DNA from: Azospira inquinata
GTDB taxonomy: Bacteria; Pseudomonadota; Gammaproteobacteria; Burkholderiales; Rhodocyclaceae
Direction of reading: 5' to 3'
Length of the DNA stretch: 64,000 nucleotides
NCBI RefSeq assembly: GCF_018905915.1
Contig: NZ_CP064782.1
Coordinates: 372,001-436,000, forward strand
The position numbers were made by a program, and so were the translations under genes. The notes under the pieces were generated by a model. The model ran no database searches, was not told the DNA's origin, and was given only the letters and a program-made list of their open reading frames with translations. Below, one piece after another: positions 53,853-62,440 of the stretch. Within the stretch, counting starts at the first letter, position 1. The number at the start of each line of letters is the position of its first letter.

Positions 53853-55154
53853 ATGAAACGCCGCGCTTTCCTCGCGCTTGCCGGCGGCCTCGCCCTGGCA
53901 CCCGTACCGGCACTGGCCGGTAAGAAAAAAGGCGGTGGTGCCGCCAAATCCGCTAAGTCTTCCGCCAAAGCGGGGGGCGCCGCCAAAGCTTCCGGCAAGG
54001 GCTCCAAAAGCTCCGCCAAAGGTAGTCGCTCCAGCAAACGCCACGGCGGCGTGGAAAAGGCAGATCGCTCCGAACGCATCGCCACCGCCCGGGCCGCCGC
54101 CCACCGGGCCCCTCCCACGGGTCTGCGCCCCCTGTCCAACGGCGGTTTCGGCGCCCCCGCACCGGCTCCGGTGCGCAAGGACAACGAACCCTGGCGCCAC
54201 TATGAACTGACCCTCAAGGTCACCCCCCCGGCCCAGGGCGATGCCCTGCGCCTGTGGATGCCCATGCCCATGGAAACCCGCTGGCAGCGCCTGGAAAGCC
54301 TGGAATGGTTGGGCAATTTCAGCCACGGCGGCATTCTTCGGGATAACGATTCGGGTCTGCTCACCTTTCTTGGGGACTGGAAGCCGGGCACGGCCAATCC
54401 CAGCCTGACCCTGACCATGAAGGTGGGCACCCGGCAGCGGCTCTTTGACATCACCCGCCGGGCCCCCACTCCGGAAACGGAAGACACCCTGTCCCCCTTC
54501 CTGGACCCCTACGGGCCCTGGTCCGACGAGGTCATTTCCGAGCTGGCCGATACCATCATCGGCCGCATCCGGGAACCCATGCCCCAGGCCCTGGCCGTTT
54601 TCAACTGGGTCACCGAACACGCGGGAGCCGCCGGCAGCAGCTGTAAGGGCGGGGAAGTTCCGGAAAGCGTCGCCCCGGCCCTGTGCAGCGTCCGGGAAGA
54701 GGATGACGGCCACGGCGTGGCCGGGTTGTTTGTGGCCCTGTGCCGGGCCACGGGCATCCCCGCTCGCATCGTGGTAGGCCAACGCCTGGGCCTGTCCCGT
54801 CAGTCCCCCGCCCTGGGCCGCAGCGGCGATGTGAGCCGGGCCTTCCACGTCCGGGCCGAGTTCTACGCGCCTTACTACGGCTGGGTCCCGGTGGATCCGG
54901 CGGATGCGGCCCGGGTCGCGGTGCTGGACCGGAGCAACGGAGAAGGGGCCGCCCTGCGCCGCCGTCTCTTCGGCTTCTGGGAAATGAACTGGATCGCTTA
55001 CAGCAACGCGGACAGCGTCCATCTGCCCCAGGGTCCGGACCAGTCCTACCTGCTCAACAGCCCGGTGCTGGCCGCCTCCGTGAGCGGCAACCAGGTGCGC
55101 ATGTTGGCCCGCCCCACCAGCCTCAGCCTGGAAGCCCGCCCCACCGACGCCTGA
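53853..55154 (+). CDS. exported transglutaminase-fold protein lacking the catalytic Cys
   Basis: The 433-residue protein has an N-terminal signal with twin Arg (MKRRAFLALAGGLALAPVPALA). A low-complexity Lys/Ser/Ala/Gly linker (about 23-70) follows, then a transglutaminase-like domain. The family's FWEMNWIAYSNAD and VPVDPADA segments and the His of FHVRAEFYAP are present. At the place of the catalytic Cys in the usual KCxDxxxLFVAL pattern the sequence reads DDGHGVAGLFVAL, with Gly for Cys. It is therefore probably a non-enzymatic relative or binding protein. The ATG has GGAGGGACG nearby as the ribosome site. It is alone between terminators. Confidence 0.85.
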   Translation: MKRRAFLALAGGLALAPVPALAGKKKGGGAAKSAKSSAKAGGAAKASGKGSKSSAKGSRSSKRHGGVEKADRSERIATARAAAHRAPPTGLRPLSNGGFGAPAPAPVRKDNEPWRHYELTLKVTPPAQGDALRLWMPMPMETRWQRLESLEWLGNFSHGGILRDNDSGLLTFLGDWKPGTANPSLTLTMKVGTRQRLFDITRRAPTPETEDTLSPFLDPYGPWSDEVISELADTIIGRIREPMPQALAVFNWVTEHAGAAGSSCKGGEVPESVAPALCSVREEDDGHGVAGLFVALCRATGIPARIVVGQRLGLSRQSPALGRSGDVSRAFHVRAEFYAPYYGWVPVDPADAARVAVLDRSNGEGAALRRRLFGFWEMNWIAYSNADSVHLPQGPDQSYLLNSPVLAASVSGNQVRMLARPTSLSLEARPTDA

Positions 55155-55282
55155 TCCGTCCCCGGCGCCCTGCCCCCATCCGCGGGGGCGGGAAATGGGG
55201 CCTCACCCTCGCCCCCTTAATCGGGGAACCGTGACCTCATCGAACGGCTCCCCGGACCTACCGGCAAGCAAAGCAGACACAA

Positions 55283-55308
55283 AAAAAGGACGGCTTCCCG
55301 TCCTTTTT
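55283..55308 (-). terminator. bidirectional terminator of dnaB and the transglutaminase-like gene
   Basis: An 11-base-pair stem AAAAAGGACGG/CCGTCCTTTTT with a CTTC tetraloop has A and T runs on both sides and sits between convergent genes. Confidence 0.92.
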
Positions 55309-55365
55309 CTTTTGGAGGTGCGCCCCCTGGGCGGCGCCTCCGCCTTCCCCGTATTCCGGGAAACC

Positions 55366-56781
55366 TCAGTATTCGCTGCCCGTGGCCAGATTGTCGAAGC
55401 GGGTGTATTCCCCCAGGAAGGCCAGGCGCACCGTGCCCGTGGGGCCGTTCCGCTGCTTGCCGATAATGACTTCCGCCGTGCCTTTGTCCTGGGTGTCCGG
55501 TTTGTAGTAGTCCTCCCGGTACATCATCATGATCACGTCCGCATCCTGTTCGATAGCGCCGGATTCCCGCAAGTCGGACATCATGGGGCGCTTGTCGTTA
55601 CGCTCTTCCACCTTCCGGGAAAGCTGGGACAGGGCGATGACCGGCACTTCCAACTCCTTGGCCAAGGCCTTCAGGGAACGGGAAATTTCCGACACTTCCG
55701 TAGCCCGGTTTTCCGAGCCCCCGGAACGGGCGGAGACCATCAATTGGAGATAGTCGATGACGATCAGGCCCAGCTTGCCGCCAAACTGGCGCGCCAGACG
55801 CCGGGCCCGAGCCCGCAAATCCAGAGGATTCAGGCCGCCGGTTTCATCGATATAGAGGGGCTTTTCGTGCATTTTCCCCAGGGCGAAGGACAGCCGGGAC
55901 CATTCATCGTCGTTGAGCCGGCCAGTACGCACCTTGTGGGAATCCAGACGCCCCAGGGAGGCCAGCATCCGCATGGCCAGCTGGGCGCCTCCCATTTCCA
56001 TGGAAAACACCCCCACGGGCAAGCCCTGCTCCACCGCCACATATTCGGCGATGTTCAAGGCGAAAGCGGTTTTCCCCATGGACGGCCGACCGGCCACAAT
56101 AATCAAATCCCCGGGCTGGAGGCCGGAAGTCTTCTGATCCAGGTCCAAAAAGCCCGTGGGAATCCCGGTGATATCGGAGGGGTTGTCCCGGTCATGGAGT
56201 TCCTGGATACGTTCCACCACCTGGGTCAGCAAGGGGTTGATGTGGACAAAGCCCTGCTGGTGGGCGGCGCCCTTTTCCGCAATTTCAAAGACTTTGGATT
56301 CCGCATCGTCCAGGAGGGATTTGGCATCCCGGCCCATGGGATTCAAGGCGTTGGTGGCGATTTCGTCCCCGGCGCTCACCAGCTGGCGCAGGATGGCCCG
56401 CTCCCGGACAATTTCCGCATAGCGGCGGATATTGGCAGCGGAAGGGGTATTGGCGGCCAGTTCCCCCAGATAGGCCAGGCCGCCGCTATGTTCCCCGTCC
56501 CCCGCCGCATCCAGGGCTTCCGCCACGGTCACCACGTCCGCCGGTTTGCCCGTGGTAAAGAGCCGGACAATCTGGCGGAAGATGCGCCGGTGTTCGTCCC
56601 GGTAAAAATCCCCTTCGTTAATCAGGTCCCCTACCTTGTCCCAGGCCTGGTTGTCCAGCAACAGGCCGCCTAACAGGGACTGCTCCGCCTCCACGGAATG
56701 GGGCGGCACCCGCAGCTGGGCGACCGCCGGATCAAGGGCCGAAGGGGAATCTTTTTTACGGGGGAAATCAGGCTTGCTCAT
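55366..56781 (-). CDS. dnaB: replicative DNA helicase DnaB
   Basis: DnaB is the hexameric 5'-3' helicase of the replication fork. The 471-residue protein has the N-terminal primase-binding domain (VPPHSVEAEQSLLGGLLLD) and a RecA-like C-terminal domain. Walker A is GRPSMGKTA; LIVIDYLQLM is Walker B; the arginine-finger region is SDLRESGAIEQDADVI. No intein is present. The ATG at 56781 (MSKPDFPRK) is preferred over a TTG four codons upstream. In relatives it directly follows rplI; here a four-gene cassette lies between. Confidence 0.98.
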   Translation of the reverse strand: MSKPDFPRKKDSPSALDPAVAQLRVPPHSVEAEQSLLGGLLLDNQAWDKVGDLINEGDFYRDEHRRIFRQIVRLFTTGKPADVVTVAEALDAAGDGEHSGGLAYLGELAANTPSAANIRRYAEIVRERAILRQLVSAGDEIATNALNPMGRDAKSLLDDAESKVFEIAEKGAAHQQGFVHINPLLTQVVERIQELHDRDNPSDITGIPTGFLDLDQKTSGLQPGDLIIVAGRPSMGKTAFALNIAEYVAVEQGLPVGVFSMEMGGAQLAMRMLASLGRLDSHKVRTGRLNDDEWSRLSFALGKMHEKPLYIDETGGLNPLDLRARARRLARQFGGKLGLIVIDYLQLMVSARSGGSENRATEVSEISRSLKALAKELEVPVIALSQLSRKVEERNDKRPMMSDLRESGAIEQDADVIMMMYREDYYKPDTQDKGTAEVIIGKQRNGPTGTVRLAFLGEYTRFDNLATGSEY

Positions 56782-56835
56782 GGTGGTCTTCAAATCGGGA
56801 GGGGGACGATTTTACACGCCCTCCCCCCGCCCCGA

Positions 56836-58629
56836 TCAGGGGTTTTGCAGGGAGGCGCCGCATTCGGCGCAAAAACGCTGACCCGCTTCCACAGTGACGC
56901 CGCACTTGGGGCAAAGGGGCGCGGCCTCGGGGGCCGGAGCCACGGGTTCCGTGCCCAGCAGACCGGCCTGGACCGCCTTGACCGCCTTGACCGCGTCTTC
57001 CAGCTTGACCCCGGCGCTTTCCCCGCCGAGCCGGTTGATGGCTCCCAGGGCCGTGGCCCGGCGCAAGTCTTCCGTGGACGTGGGGGCCACCAGCAGGCTC
57101 TGGCCAGCGGCAAAGCGTTCCAGATGTTCCCCATAGACCTTGGCCAGATCGGGGCGGCCCCGCATGGCCACCACGGTACGACCGCCTTGGCGGCCGTAAA
57201 TGATGCTATCCACTTCCGCCGCCCAAACCCGCAGGGTCATGTTTTCAATATTGAACAATTCCTTGGCAGTTTTTACCCGGTCCTGGAACTGGTTGCCGTA
57301 ATCCACCCGGGCGGACTGGCAGCTGCCCCGCATTTCAATCCAAAGCAGGGTGGAGGTGAAATCAAAGCGGCCCCAAAGGAACTGGCTGCCCCGGAAGGCG
57401 TAGGCGCTGGCCATGAGCATCCCCAGGCCAAAGGTGAGGAAGCCCCAGGAGCTGTCCCCATCCGTCAGCCGGGCCGCAAAGAGGGCCACCCCCAGGGTCC
57501 CCAGAAGGGCCAGCAGGGCGGCGTAGAAGCTCAGGGCGGTGAGCCAGCGGAACGGATTGGCTTCCAGGCAATTGGCGAAGCTGGGATAGAGATGGTTGCT
57601 TTGGGGGAAGGGCTGGGTTTCTTCCAGCAGCTCGGCCCCAAACGCCCCCTTGGCACCAATCACCGGGGGCTGGCGCACGTAGCGCCGGTTGGGAATCTGC
57701 TCCTGCCACTGGGCCTGCAACTGGCGTTCCAGTTCCTCGGTCAATTGGGCCGGATGGGCGTTCATGGTCAGGGTGCGCTGGTCACAGGCCACCGGGGTGA
57801 TCTGGGGGCGGGAACCGAGCTGGGCCATCATGGCGCCGAAAAAGAGGCCCGTGGCCACCAGAATGGCCAGCAGGGTAGCCAGCACCTGGCCGTTCACGGA
57901 AACGCTTTCCAGGGGCGGCAGCACATGGGACACCAGGCCAATGATGGCCGGCAGGAGAATGGCCAGGAGAATCAGCACCACAAAGCCCCCCAGGCCCACC
58001 TGGGCGGAGGCGGTGGCGCCCCCCACGGACAGGCGGCGCAGGATGGTGCGGGTGGCGAAGAGGCCGTAGAAAATCCCCACCCAGGCCCCGTGGGTGGAAC
58101 CGGCGAAGAAGAACCAGGCCAAGAGGAAGCTGGCCAGGGTGGCCAGCACCACCAGGAGATTGTGGAACTGGGCTTCGGCCCCGTAGCGTAGGGGCTGGGG
58201 CGCGTAAATCAAATCCCGCAGCCAGGCGTGGAGCAGGCCGTTGATGGGGCCGCTGGGCTCCTCGTAGGTCAGGGCGCTCTGGCGCAGCATGTCTTTGACC
58301 CGGTCCGCCCCCCGGCCCGCGCCGGTGGCGTCGGAAGCCAGTTCCTGAGCCAGGCTGACCGGCTTGCCCCGGCCAAAGTAGAAGCGCAGCTGGGTGGCGG
58401 CCAAGGCCACGGCCAGCAGGCCCAGCACCAGGAGCCCCAGGGAGGCCACCAGGGCCGCCACTTCTCCGGCGTGCACCCCGTCGGTCTGGAGATGGTGGCG
58501 GATCAGGAACAGCAGCAGCACACCGGCGATGATGCCGACGCCACCGGCCAGGACCAGGGCCAGATTCTGGATGGAATAGGGATTGGGTAATTCCAGACGG
58601 GGACTATTGGGGTTGTATTCGTAGCTCAT
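56836..58629 (-). CDS. polytopic membrane protein with C-terminal zinc ribbon
   Basis: This 597-residue protein is not recognised. It has about eight membrane helices in two groups: residues about 22-100 and 165-300, then 395-460. A soluble region of about 110 residues follows, ending in a zinc ribbon with C573, C576, C587 and C590 (CX2CX10CX2C). The cytoplasmic stretch after helix 8 has VDYGNQFQDRVKTA and an alpha/beta pattern. The ATG at 58629 starts MSYEYNPNSPRLELP; upstream frame is unconserved leader. It is the last gene of the cassette and shares its ribbon spacing with two of its neighbours, which suggests common assembly. Confidence 0.8.
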   Translation of the reverse strand: MSYEYNPNSPRLELPNPYSIQNLALVLAGGVGIIAGVLLLFLIRHHLQTDGVHAGEVAALVASLGLLVLGLLAVALAATQLRFYFGRGKPVSLAQELASDATGAGRGADRVKDMLRQSALTYEEPSGPINGLLHAWLRDLIYAPQPLRYGAEAQFHNLLVVLATLASFLLAWFFFAGSTHGAWVGIFYGLFATRTILRRLSVGGATASAQVGLGGFVVLILLAILLPAIIGLVSHVLPPLESVSVNGQVLATLLAILVATGLFFGAMMAQLGSRPQITPVACDQRTLTMNAHPAQLTEELERQLQAQWQEQIPNRRYVRQPPVIGAKGAFGAELLEETQPFPQSNHLYPSFANCLEANPFRWLTALSFYAALLALLGTLGVALFAARLTDGDSSWGFLTFGLGMLMASAYAFRGSQFLWGRFDFTSTLLWIEMRGSCQSARVDYGNQFQDRVKTAKELFNIENMTLRVWAAEVDSIIYGRQGGRTVVAMRGRPDLAKVYGEHLERFAAGQSLLVAPTSTEDLRRATALGAINRLGGESAGVKLEDAVKAVKAVQAGLLGTEPVAPAPEAAPLCPKCGVTVEAGQRFCAECGASLQNP

Positions 58630-58791
58630 GGGGACAAACAAACGGCCCACCCGGAGGAAGGCCGGCAATGGAAAAAGGAAAGGGGACGAAGGAGAACCGC
58701 GAAGGGGATGACCCGGCGGGGGCATCAAAACGCCCAGGCGGAATCATCCCCCTCTTTCCGGCCCATGGGAATGGGCCTTTTCCCGCCGGAC

Positions 58792-59457
58792 TCAGGCGTG
58801 GAACTGCTGCTGATCCGTGGGCTGGACCCGCAGATAGGGCAGGCTGCCCTTCTTGTAGGGCACTTCCTGAATCTTGGGCGGCGTCGTGTCATTGGCCGCC
58901 GTGCCTTGCTGGAAGCCGTTGTTGAGCCAGAAGAGCACATTTTCCCGCTGCTTCGCCGGGACGCTCACAATCACCGTGGTGGACTCGTGGCGGGAAACCG
59001 CCAGCTGACCGGCCAATTCCACGCTATGTTGCAGATCCGGGTCCCCCGCCGCCAGGGCCTTGGGGGGCAGGCCCACATTGGTGCCCCGCCAGGCCGTATA
59101 GGCCACGGGCTGGCCCTTGTCGTCCTGGTGCCGCACCGTGCCCGTGTCGGTCTGCACCGGCACCTTGGACTGGCGCATCTTGTCCGCGAACGCCTGGGCT
59201 TCCGCCAGATCCTGCTCCTTGCCCTGCTTCCAGCCGATATAGCCCCCGGCCGCCGCCCCCACCACCGCCAGATTGCGGCAGGCCACATTGGAGCCCCCCA
59301 GGAGCTTGCAGCCCAGATAGGCGCCGCCCCCACCGATCACCGCCCCCACCGCCGCCTTATCCCCGGCGTGGGAACCGGTGGCCGTACCATTGCCATTGGA
59401 AGCGCAGGCGGAAAGGGTAAGCAGGGCCGCCAGGCTCAGGGAAAGTTTCATATCCAT
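58792..59457 (-). CDS. glycine-zipper lipoprotein
   Basis: The 221-residue protein has a lipoprotein signal (lipobox LSAC, lipidated Cys at residue 18). A glycine-zipper region follows (about 32-78), with the segments GAVIGGGGAYLG and VVGAAAGGYIGWKQG, which can insert into or span a membrane. A soluble C-terminal domain of about 140 residues carries Gln/Thr-rich charged segments. GAGGA precedes the ATG at 59457 by 7 bases. No specific family is recognised. It sits between two zinc-ribbon membrane protein genes and may be the outer-envelope component of the cassette. Confidence 0.82.
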   Translation of the reverse strand: MDMKLSLSLAALLTLSACASNGNGTATGSHAGDKAAVGAVIGGGGAYLGCKLLGGSNVACRNLAVVGAAAGGYIGWKQGKEQDLAEAQAFADKMRQSKVPVQTDTGTVRHQDDKGQPVAYTAWRGTNVGLPPKALAAGDPDLQHSVELAGQLAVSRHESTTVIVSVPAKQRENVLFWLNNGFQQGTAANDTTPPKIQEVPYKKGSLPYLRVQPTDQQQFHA

Positions 59458-59473
59458 GGTGGATTCCTCAAGG

Positions 59474-60463
59474 TCAGTGTTGTTGCAGATCCCGGATCTG
59501 CCGTTCCAGTTGGTCGTTCATCTTGCGAATGTAGGCGGCTTCATCCCCATCCTTGGCGCCGCTTTTAGCCGCTTCCGTCTTATCCTTGGCAGCCCCCTTC
59601 GTTCCCTTATGGCTGCCTTTCTTGGTCCCTTTGGGGGATTCGGAAGCAGGCGCCGGAGCCTCCTCCGGGGCTGGGGCCGGGGCCGCCGCCGGGGCGCTGG
59701 GCGCCGGAACGGCCTGGGGAACCGGAGCGGGCGCCGGTTGGGGCGCGGCGACCGGAGCGGGTTGGGAGGAGGGAGGCACGGAGGCTTGAGGGGCGGGCAT
59801 CGGGACTGCGGGGGCATTAGCCTCCGCCGGCGCCGCCTTGCTGGCCTGGAGATACCACACCACGGCCCCAAAAATCACCAGGGCAATGACGCTGACCCCG
59901 GCCCCCAGCAACAGGGGCAGGGCGGACTTCCGGGGCGGCGCGTCCTCTCCGGCACTTGCTTCCCGGGGCGCGGCGCTTCCCGTATCAGCAGGGGCGCCAG
60001 CAGGCCCGGCGCTTAACTGGGCACCCAGGGCTACAGCCGCGGGGGCAGAAGGAGTCTCCGGGGGGGCCATCTGGAAGGTCCGGGGGGGCACCTCCGGGGA
60101 TGGGGTCCCAGTAGGTTCGGAGAAAAAGGTCAGGGGGGGAACGACTGCAGCGGCCGCCGGAGACTCGGCAGCGGGCACGAACGCTGGCGCCGGCGACGCT
60201 GGAGGGGCCGCCGCGGGAATAGGTTCCCCAGGGGCTACCTGGGCCTCCGGCACCACGGGAGAGGCAACCTCCAAGGCCTGGCCGCAGGCACCGCAGAAGC
60301 GGGCACCGGGTTTCAGGGGATGGCCGCAGGCGGGACAGGTCGGCCCTACGGGTTGAGGATCGGCGGAAGCGGGAGCGCCGACAGGGGTCTGACGGGCCCC
60401 GCAATGGGGACAAAACTGGGCGCCGGGCTTGAGTTCAGCACGGCAGGCGGAACAGGTGGACAT
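59474..60463 (-). CDS. double zinc-ribbon, single-pass membrane protein with Pro/Ala-rich linkers
   Basis: The 329-residue protein starts with two zinc ribbons, C4-C7-C18-C21 and C43-C46-C57-C60, both CX2CX10CX2C. They are followed by a Pro/Ala-rich linker, one membrane helix (about 182-206) and a second Pro/Ala-rich segment. A Lys/Gly/Thr-rich stretch near 275-300 precedes a short predicted coiled coil at the C-terminus. The basic residues before the helix suggest cytoplasmic ribbons and a periplasmic tail. The layout resembles a cytoplasm-to-envelope connector. The family is unrecognised. It ends 16 bases before the lipoprotein start. Confidence 0.8.
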   Translation of the reverse strand: MSTCSACRAELKPGAQFCPHCGARQTPVGAPASADPQPVGPTCPACGHPLKPGARFCGACGQALEVASPVVPEAQVAPGEPIPAAAPPASPAPAFVPAAESPAAAAVVPPLTFFSEPTGTPSPEVPPRTFQMAPPETPSAPAAVALGAQLSAGPAGAPADTGSAAPREASAGEDAPPRKSALPLLLGAGVSVIALVIFGAVVWYLQASKAAPAEANAPAVPMPAPQASVPPSSQPAPVAAPQPAPAPVPQAVPAPSAPAAAPAPAPEEAPAPASESPKGTKKGSHKGTKGAAKDKTEAAKSGAKDGDEAAYIRKMNDQLERQIRDLQQH

Positions 60464-60514
60464 AGGGCCTTAAAACGGAGAAAAAAGGGAAAAATCGGGA
60501 GAGGAAAAACAGGC

Positions 60515-61228
60515 CTAATCCAGGCGCCGCCCGCAGCTACCGCAGAAGGTGTCCTCCGGCCCCACGGGCTGGTGACAGGCGGGGCAGAGGCTGGGCCGGG
60601 TCGGTTGGAGCACTTCCCGGAAAGAGGTGGGCGCCGCTTCCGCCAGACGGGGATTGGCAGGGGCGCCACCCAGGCTCACCTGGGCGGGCACCGGCGTACC
60701 GGCCAGCAGGTGTTCCACAATGGCGATAATGCGCCGCAGGGCTTCCTCGTTGATTTCCTGACCTTCGATGACGGAACGCTTAAAGGTGATGCCCAGGGCC
60801 GCCCCGCTGTCCTCATGGAAACCCAGGGTCAGTTCCCGGTTGAGGAAGTAATAAATCAGGGCGCCAACTCCGCCCACCAGGAGCAGAAGCAACCCCAAGG
60901 TGCTCAACACGCCTCCCTTGCCCACCAGGGAACCGCTCACAAACAGGGTAAACAGCAGCAGGCCGCCAGCGGTTTTCCAGGGCTTAAATCGGCCGTAAAA
61001 GGCCGAGCTCATGTGGGCAAACGGGGTAATGCGGCGGATGAAACCGGACAGGGAGCCGGTTTCAAATTCCATGTGGGTGTGGGTAATGACCAGGGTGGTG
61101 GTGGCATCCACCCCCACCAGGGAAAGGAGAAAGGAAAGCAGACCGCTTTCCCGCCCCAGAATACGCACATAGGGCTCATTTGCGGTCGGTGAAGTTTTCA
61201 CCGACCAGGACTTGATGACCAGCGCCAT
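60515..61228 (-). CDS. two-helix membrane protein with C-terminal zinc ribbon
   Basis: This 237-residue protein starts MALVIKSWSVKTS. It has an N-terminal beta-rich part of about 80 residues, two membrane helices (about 87-130), a cytoplasmic alpha/beta segment and a C-terminal zinc ribbon with C215, C218, C229 and C232. The middle segment VIEGQEINEEALRRII resembles a small PH-like or phosphatidyl-binding fold, but that is a guess. The ATG at 61228 has a G-rich Shine-Dalgarno (AAGGGGGG) at good spacing; the frame is open upstream. It is the first cassette gene, just after the rplI terminator. Confidence 0.8.
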   Translation of the reverse strand: MALVIKSWSVKTSPTANEPYVRILGRESGLLSFLLSLVGVDATTTLVITHTHMEFETGSLSGFIRRITPFAHMSSAFYGRFKPWKTAGGLLLFTLFVSGSLVGKGGVLSTLGLLLLLVGGVGALIYYFLNRELTLGFHEDSGAALGITFKRSVIEGQEINEEALRRIIAIVEHLLAGTPVPAQVSLGGAPANPRLAEAAPTSFREVLQPTRPSLCPACHQPVGPEDTFCGSCGRRLD

Positions 61229-61256
61229 ACCACCCCCCTTATTTTTTGAAGGGCTT

Positions 61257-61285
61257 ATGGTAACGACAGGGGCATGGCAGGACAA
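61257..61285 (-). promoter_or_regulatory. possible promoter of the zinc-ribbon cassette
   Basis: On the minus strand TTGTCC and TACCAT are spaced 17 bases, 28 bases before the first cassette ATG and after the rplI terminator. Each box matches consensus at four of six positions, so the call is tentative. Confidence 0.35.
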
Positions 61286-61327
61286 GGGAATTTGCCACGG
61301 CCCGCCCATCTCCGGGAACCGCCATAA

Positions 61328-61355
61328 AAAAACCCCGGCCGTAGCCGGGGTTTTT
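61328..61355 (-). terminator. bidirectional intrinsic terminator after rplI
   Basis: The stem CCCCGGC/GCCGGGG with a 4-base loop has an A run on one side and a T run on the other. It lies about 20 bases beyond the rplI stop and separates rpsF-priB-rpsR-rplI from the zinc-ribbon cassette. Confidence 0.92.
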
Positions 61356-61376
61356 CCTTTTCCTTAACGGAAAAGC

Positions 61377-61826
61377 TTAGTGTTCGCCGAGGACGGACAC
61401 GGTCACTTGAGCGATCACATCGGTATGCAGGGCGATATCGATGGTGTAGTCGCCAATGGCCTTGAGGTGACCCAGGGGCATGCGGATGGTGGCTTTTTCC
61501 ACCTTGTGGCCTTGGGCTTCCAGAGCTTCGGCGATGTCGAAGTTGCTCACGGAACCAAACAGGCGACCGTCCATGCCAGCCTTACGGGTGATTTGCACCA
61601 TCAGACCGTTCAGCTGTTCGGCCTGGGCCTGGGCAGCGGCCAGCTTGTCAGCTTGGGCCTTTTCCAGATCGGCGCGCTTCAGTTCGAACTCGGCCATGGC
61701 GGCGGGAGTGGCCCGCTTGGCTTTGCCGGAGGGGATCAGGAAGTTACGGGCGTAACCGTCCTTGACCTTGACCACGTCACCCAGTTCGCCCAGGTTGACG
61801 ACCTTTTCCAGAAGAATGATTTGCAT
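61377..61826 (-). CDS. rplI: 50S ribosomal protein L9
   Basis: L9 binds 23S rRNA at the base of the L1 stalk with its N-terminal domain and reaches away with its C-terminal domain. The 149-residue protein starts [19 protein letters not shown], with the conserved [16 protein letters not shown] signature near residue 22, a long connecting helix and the C-terminal domain. Length is normal. It is the last gene of the rpsF-priB-rpsR-rplI operon and is followed by a strong terminator. Confidence 0.98.
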   Translation of the reverse strand: MQIILLEKVVNLGELGDVVKVKDGYARNFLIPSGKAKRATPAAMAEFELKRADLEKAQADKLAAAQAQAEQLNGLMVQITRKAGMDGRLFGSVSNFDIAEALEAQGHKVEKATIRMPLGHLKAIGDYTIDIALHTDVIAQVTVSVLGEH

Positions 61827-61841
61827 GTTACGGTCTCCCGA

Positions 61842-62120
61842 TTAGGCGTGGTTGTCGGTGTAGGGCAGCAGGGCCAGGTAACGGGCGCGCTTGATCGCAA
61901 CCCCCAGCTGACGCTGGTAGTGGGCCTTGGTACCGGTCAGGCGGGCGGGCATGATCTTGGCGTTTTCGGCGATGAAATCCTTCAGCACGTCCACGTCCTT
62001 GTAATCAATCCATTCCACTTTCTCGGCAGAGAAGCGGCAGAATTTCCGACGCTTGAACATGCCACCACCACGACGCTTCTTTTTGTCATCGTCCTTTTTC
62101 TTGAAAAAGGGTCTAGCCAT
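61842..62120 (-). CDS. rpsR: 30S ribosomal protein S18
   Basis: S18 forms a heterodimer with S6 on the 30S platform. The 92-residue protein has a basic N-terminal tail ([14 protein letters not shown]) and the conserved core [40 protein letters not shown]. The gene overlaps priB by 8 bases and is followed by rplI after 15 bases. Confidence 0.98.
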   Translation of the reverse strand: MARPFFKKKDDDKKKRRGGGMFKRRKFCRFSAEKVEWIDYKDVDVLKDFIAENAKIMPARLTGTKAHYQRQLGVAIKRARYLALLPYTDNHA

Positions 62121-62433
62121 TTTCGTTTCCTTCCAAAAATTCGATTCGTTCTACATGCAATACGGGCTGTCGGCTGTTGCGGCTGCGGGAGGCGAGGAAT
62201 CCGATGATCTTCATCCGCCCGCCGGCTGCCGCGCTTTGTAACCACTGAGCTGAATCTCCCAGGGCAATTACCCCGATTTCACATTCGACCAGCCGTGGTT
62301 TTCCCGCTTCCGTCAATTCCGACTCGTGGCGCAGGCGCCCTTCCGAGACCGGGACTCCGGCCGGCGTATAACGCAAGGCCTTGCGTTCAATGAGAACGCC
62401 GGAGATTTCGACGTGATTCGCGGAAACAGCCAA
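62113..62433 (-). CDS. priB: primosomal replication protein N (PriB)
   Basis: PriB is an SSB-like OB-fold dimer that helps PriA restart stalled forks. The 106-residue protein has the OB-fold start [21 protein letters not shown] and a C-terminal [16 protein letters not shown] segment. It starts at TTG 62433, 7 bases after the rpsF stop; no ATG lies in frame before the conserved part. Its 3' end overlaps rpsR by 8 bases, so the three genes are translationally linked. This rpsF-priB-rpsR order is common in beta- and gammaproteobacteria. Confidence 0.95.
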   Translation of the reverse strand: MAVSANHVEISGVLIERKALRYTPAGVPVSEGRLRHESELTEAGKPRLVECEIGVIALGDSAQWLQSAAAGGRMKIIGFLASRSRNSRQPVLHVERIEFLEGNENG

Positions 62434-62440
62434 CGTCCGA

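Noticed and set aside
19665..61355. Near-identical A-run CCCCG hairpins at 19665-19695 and 61328-61355 as a dispersed repeat
   Set aside because: Similarity is limited to the usual terminator form (A run, GC stem, T run); stem centres and loops differ.
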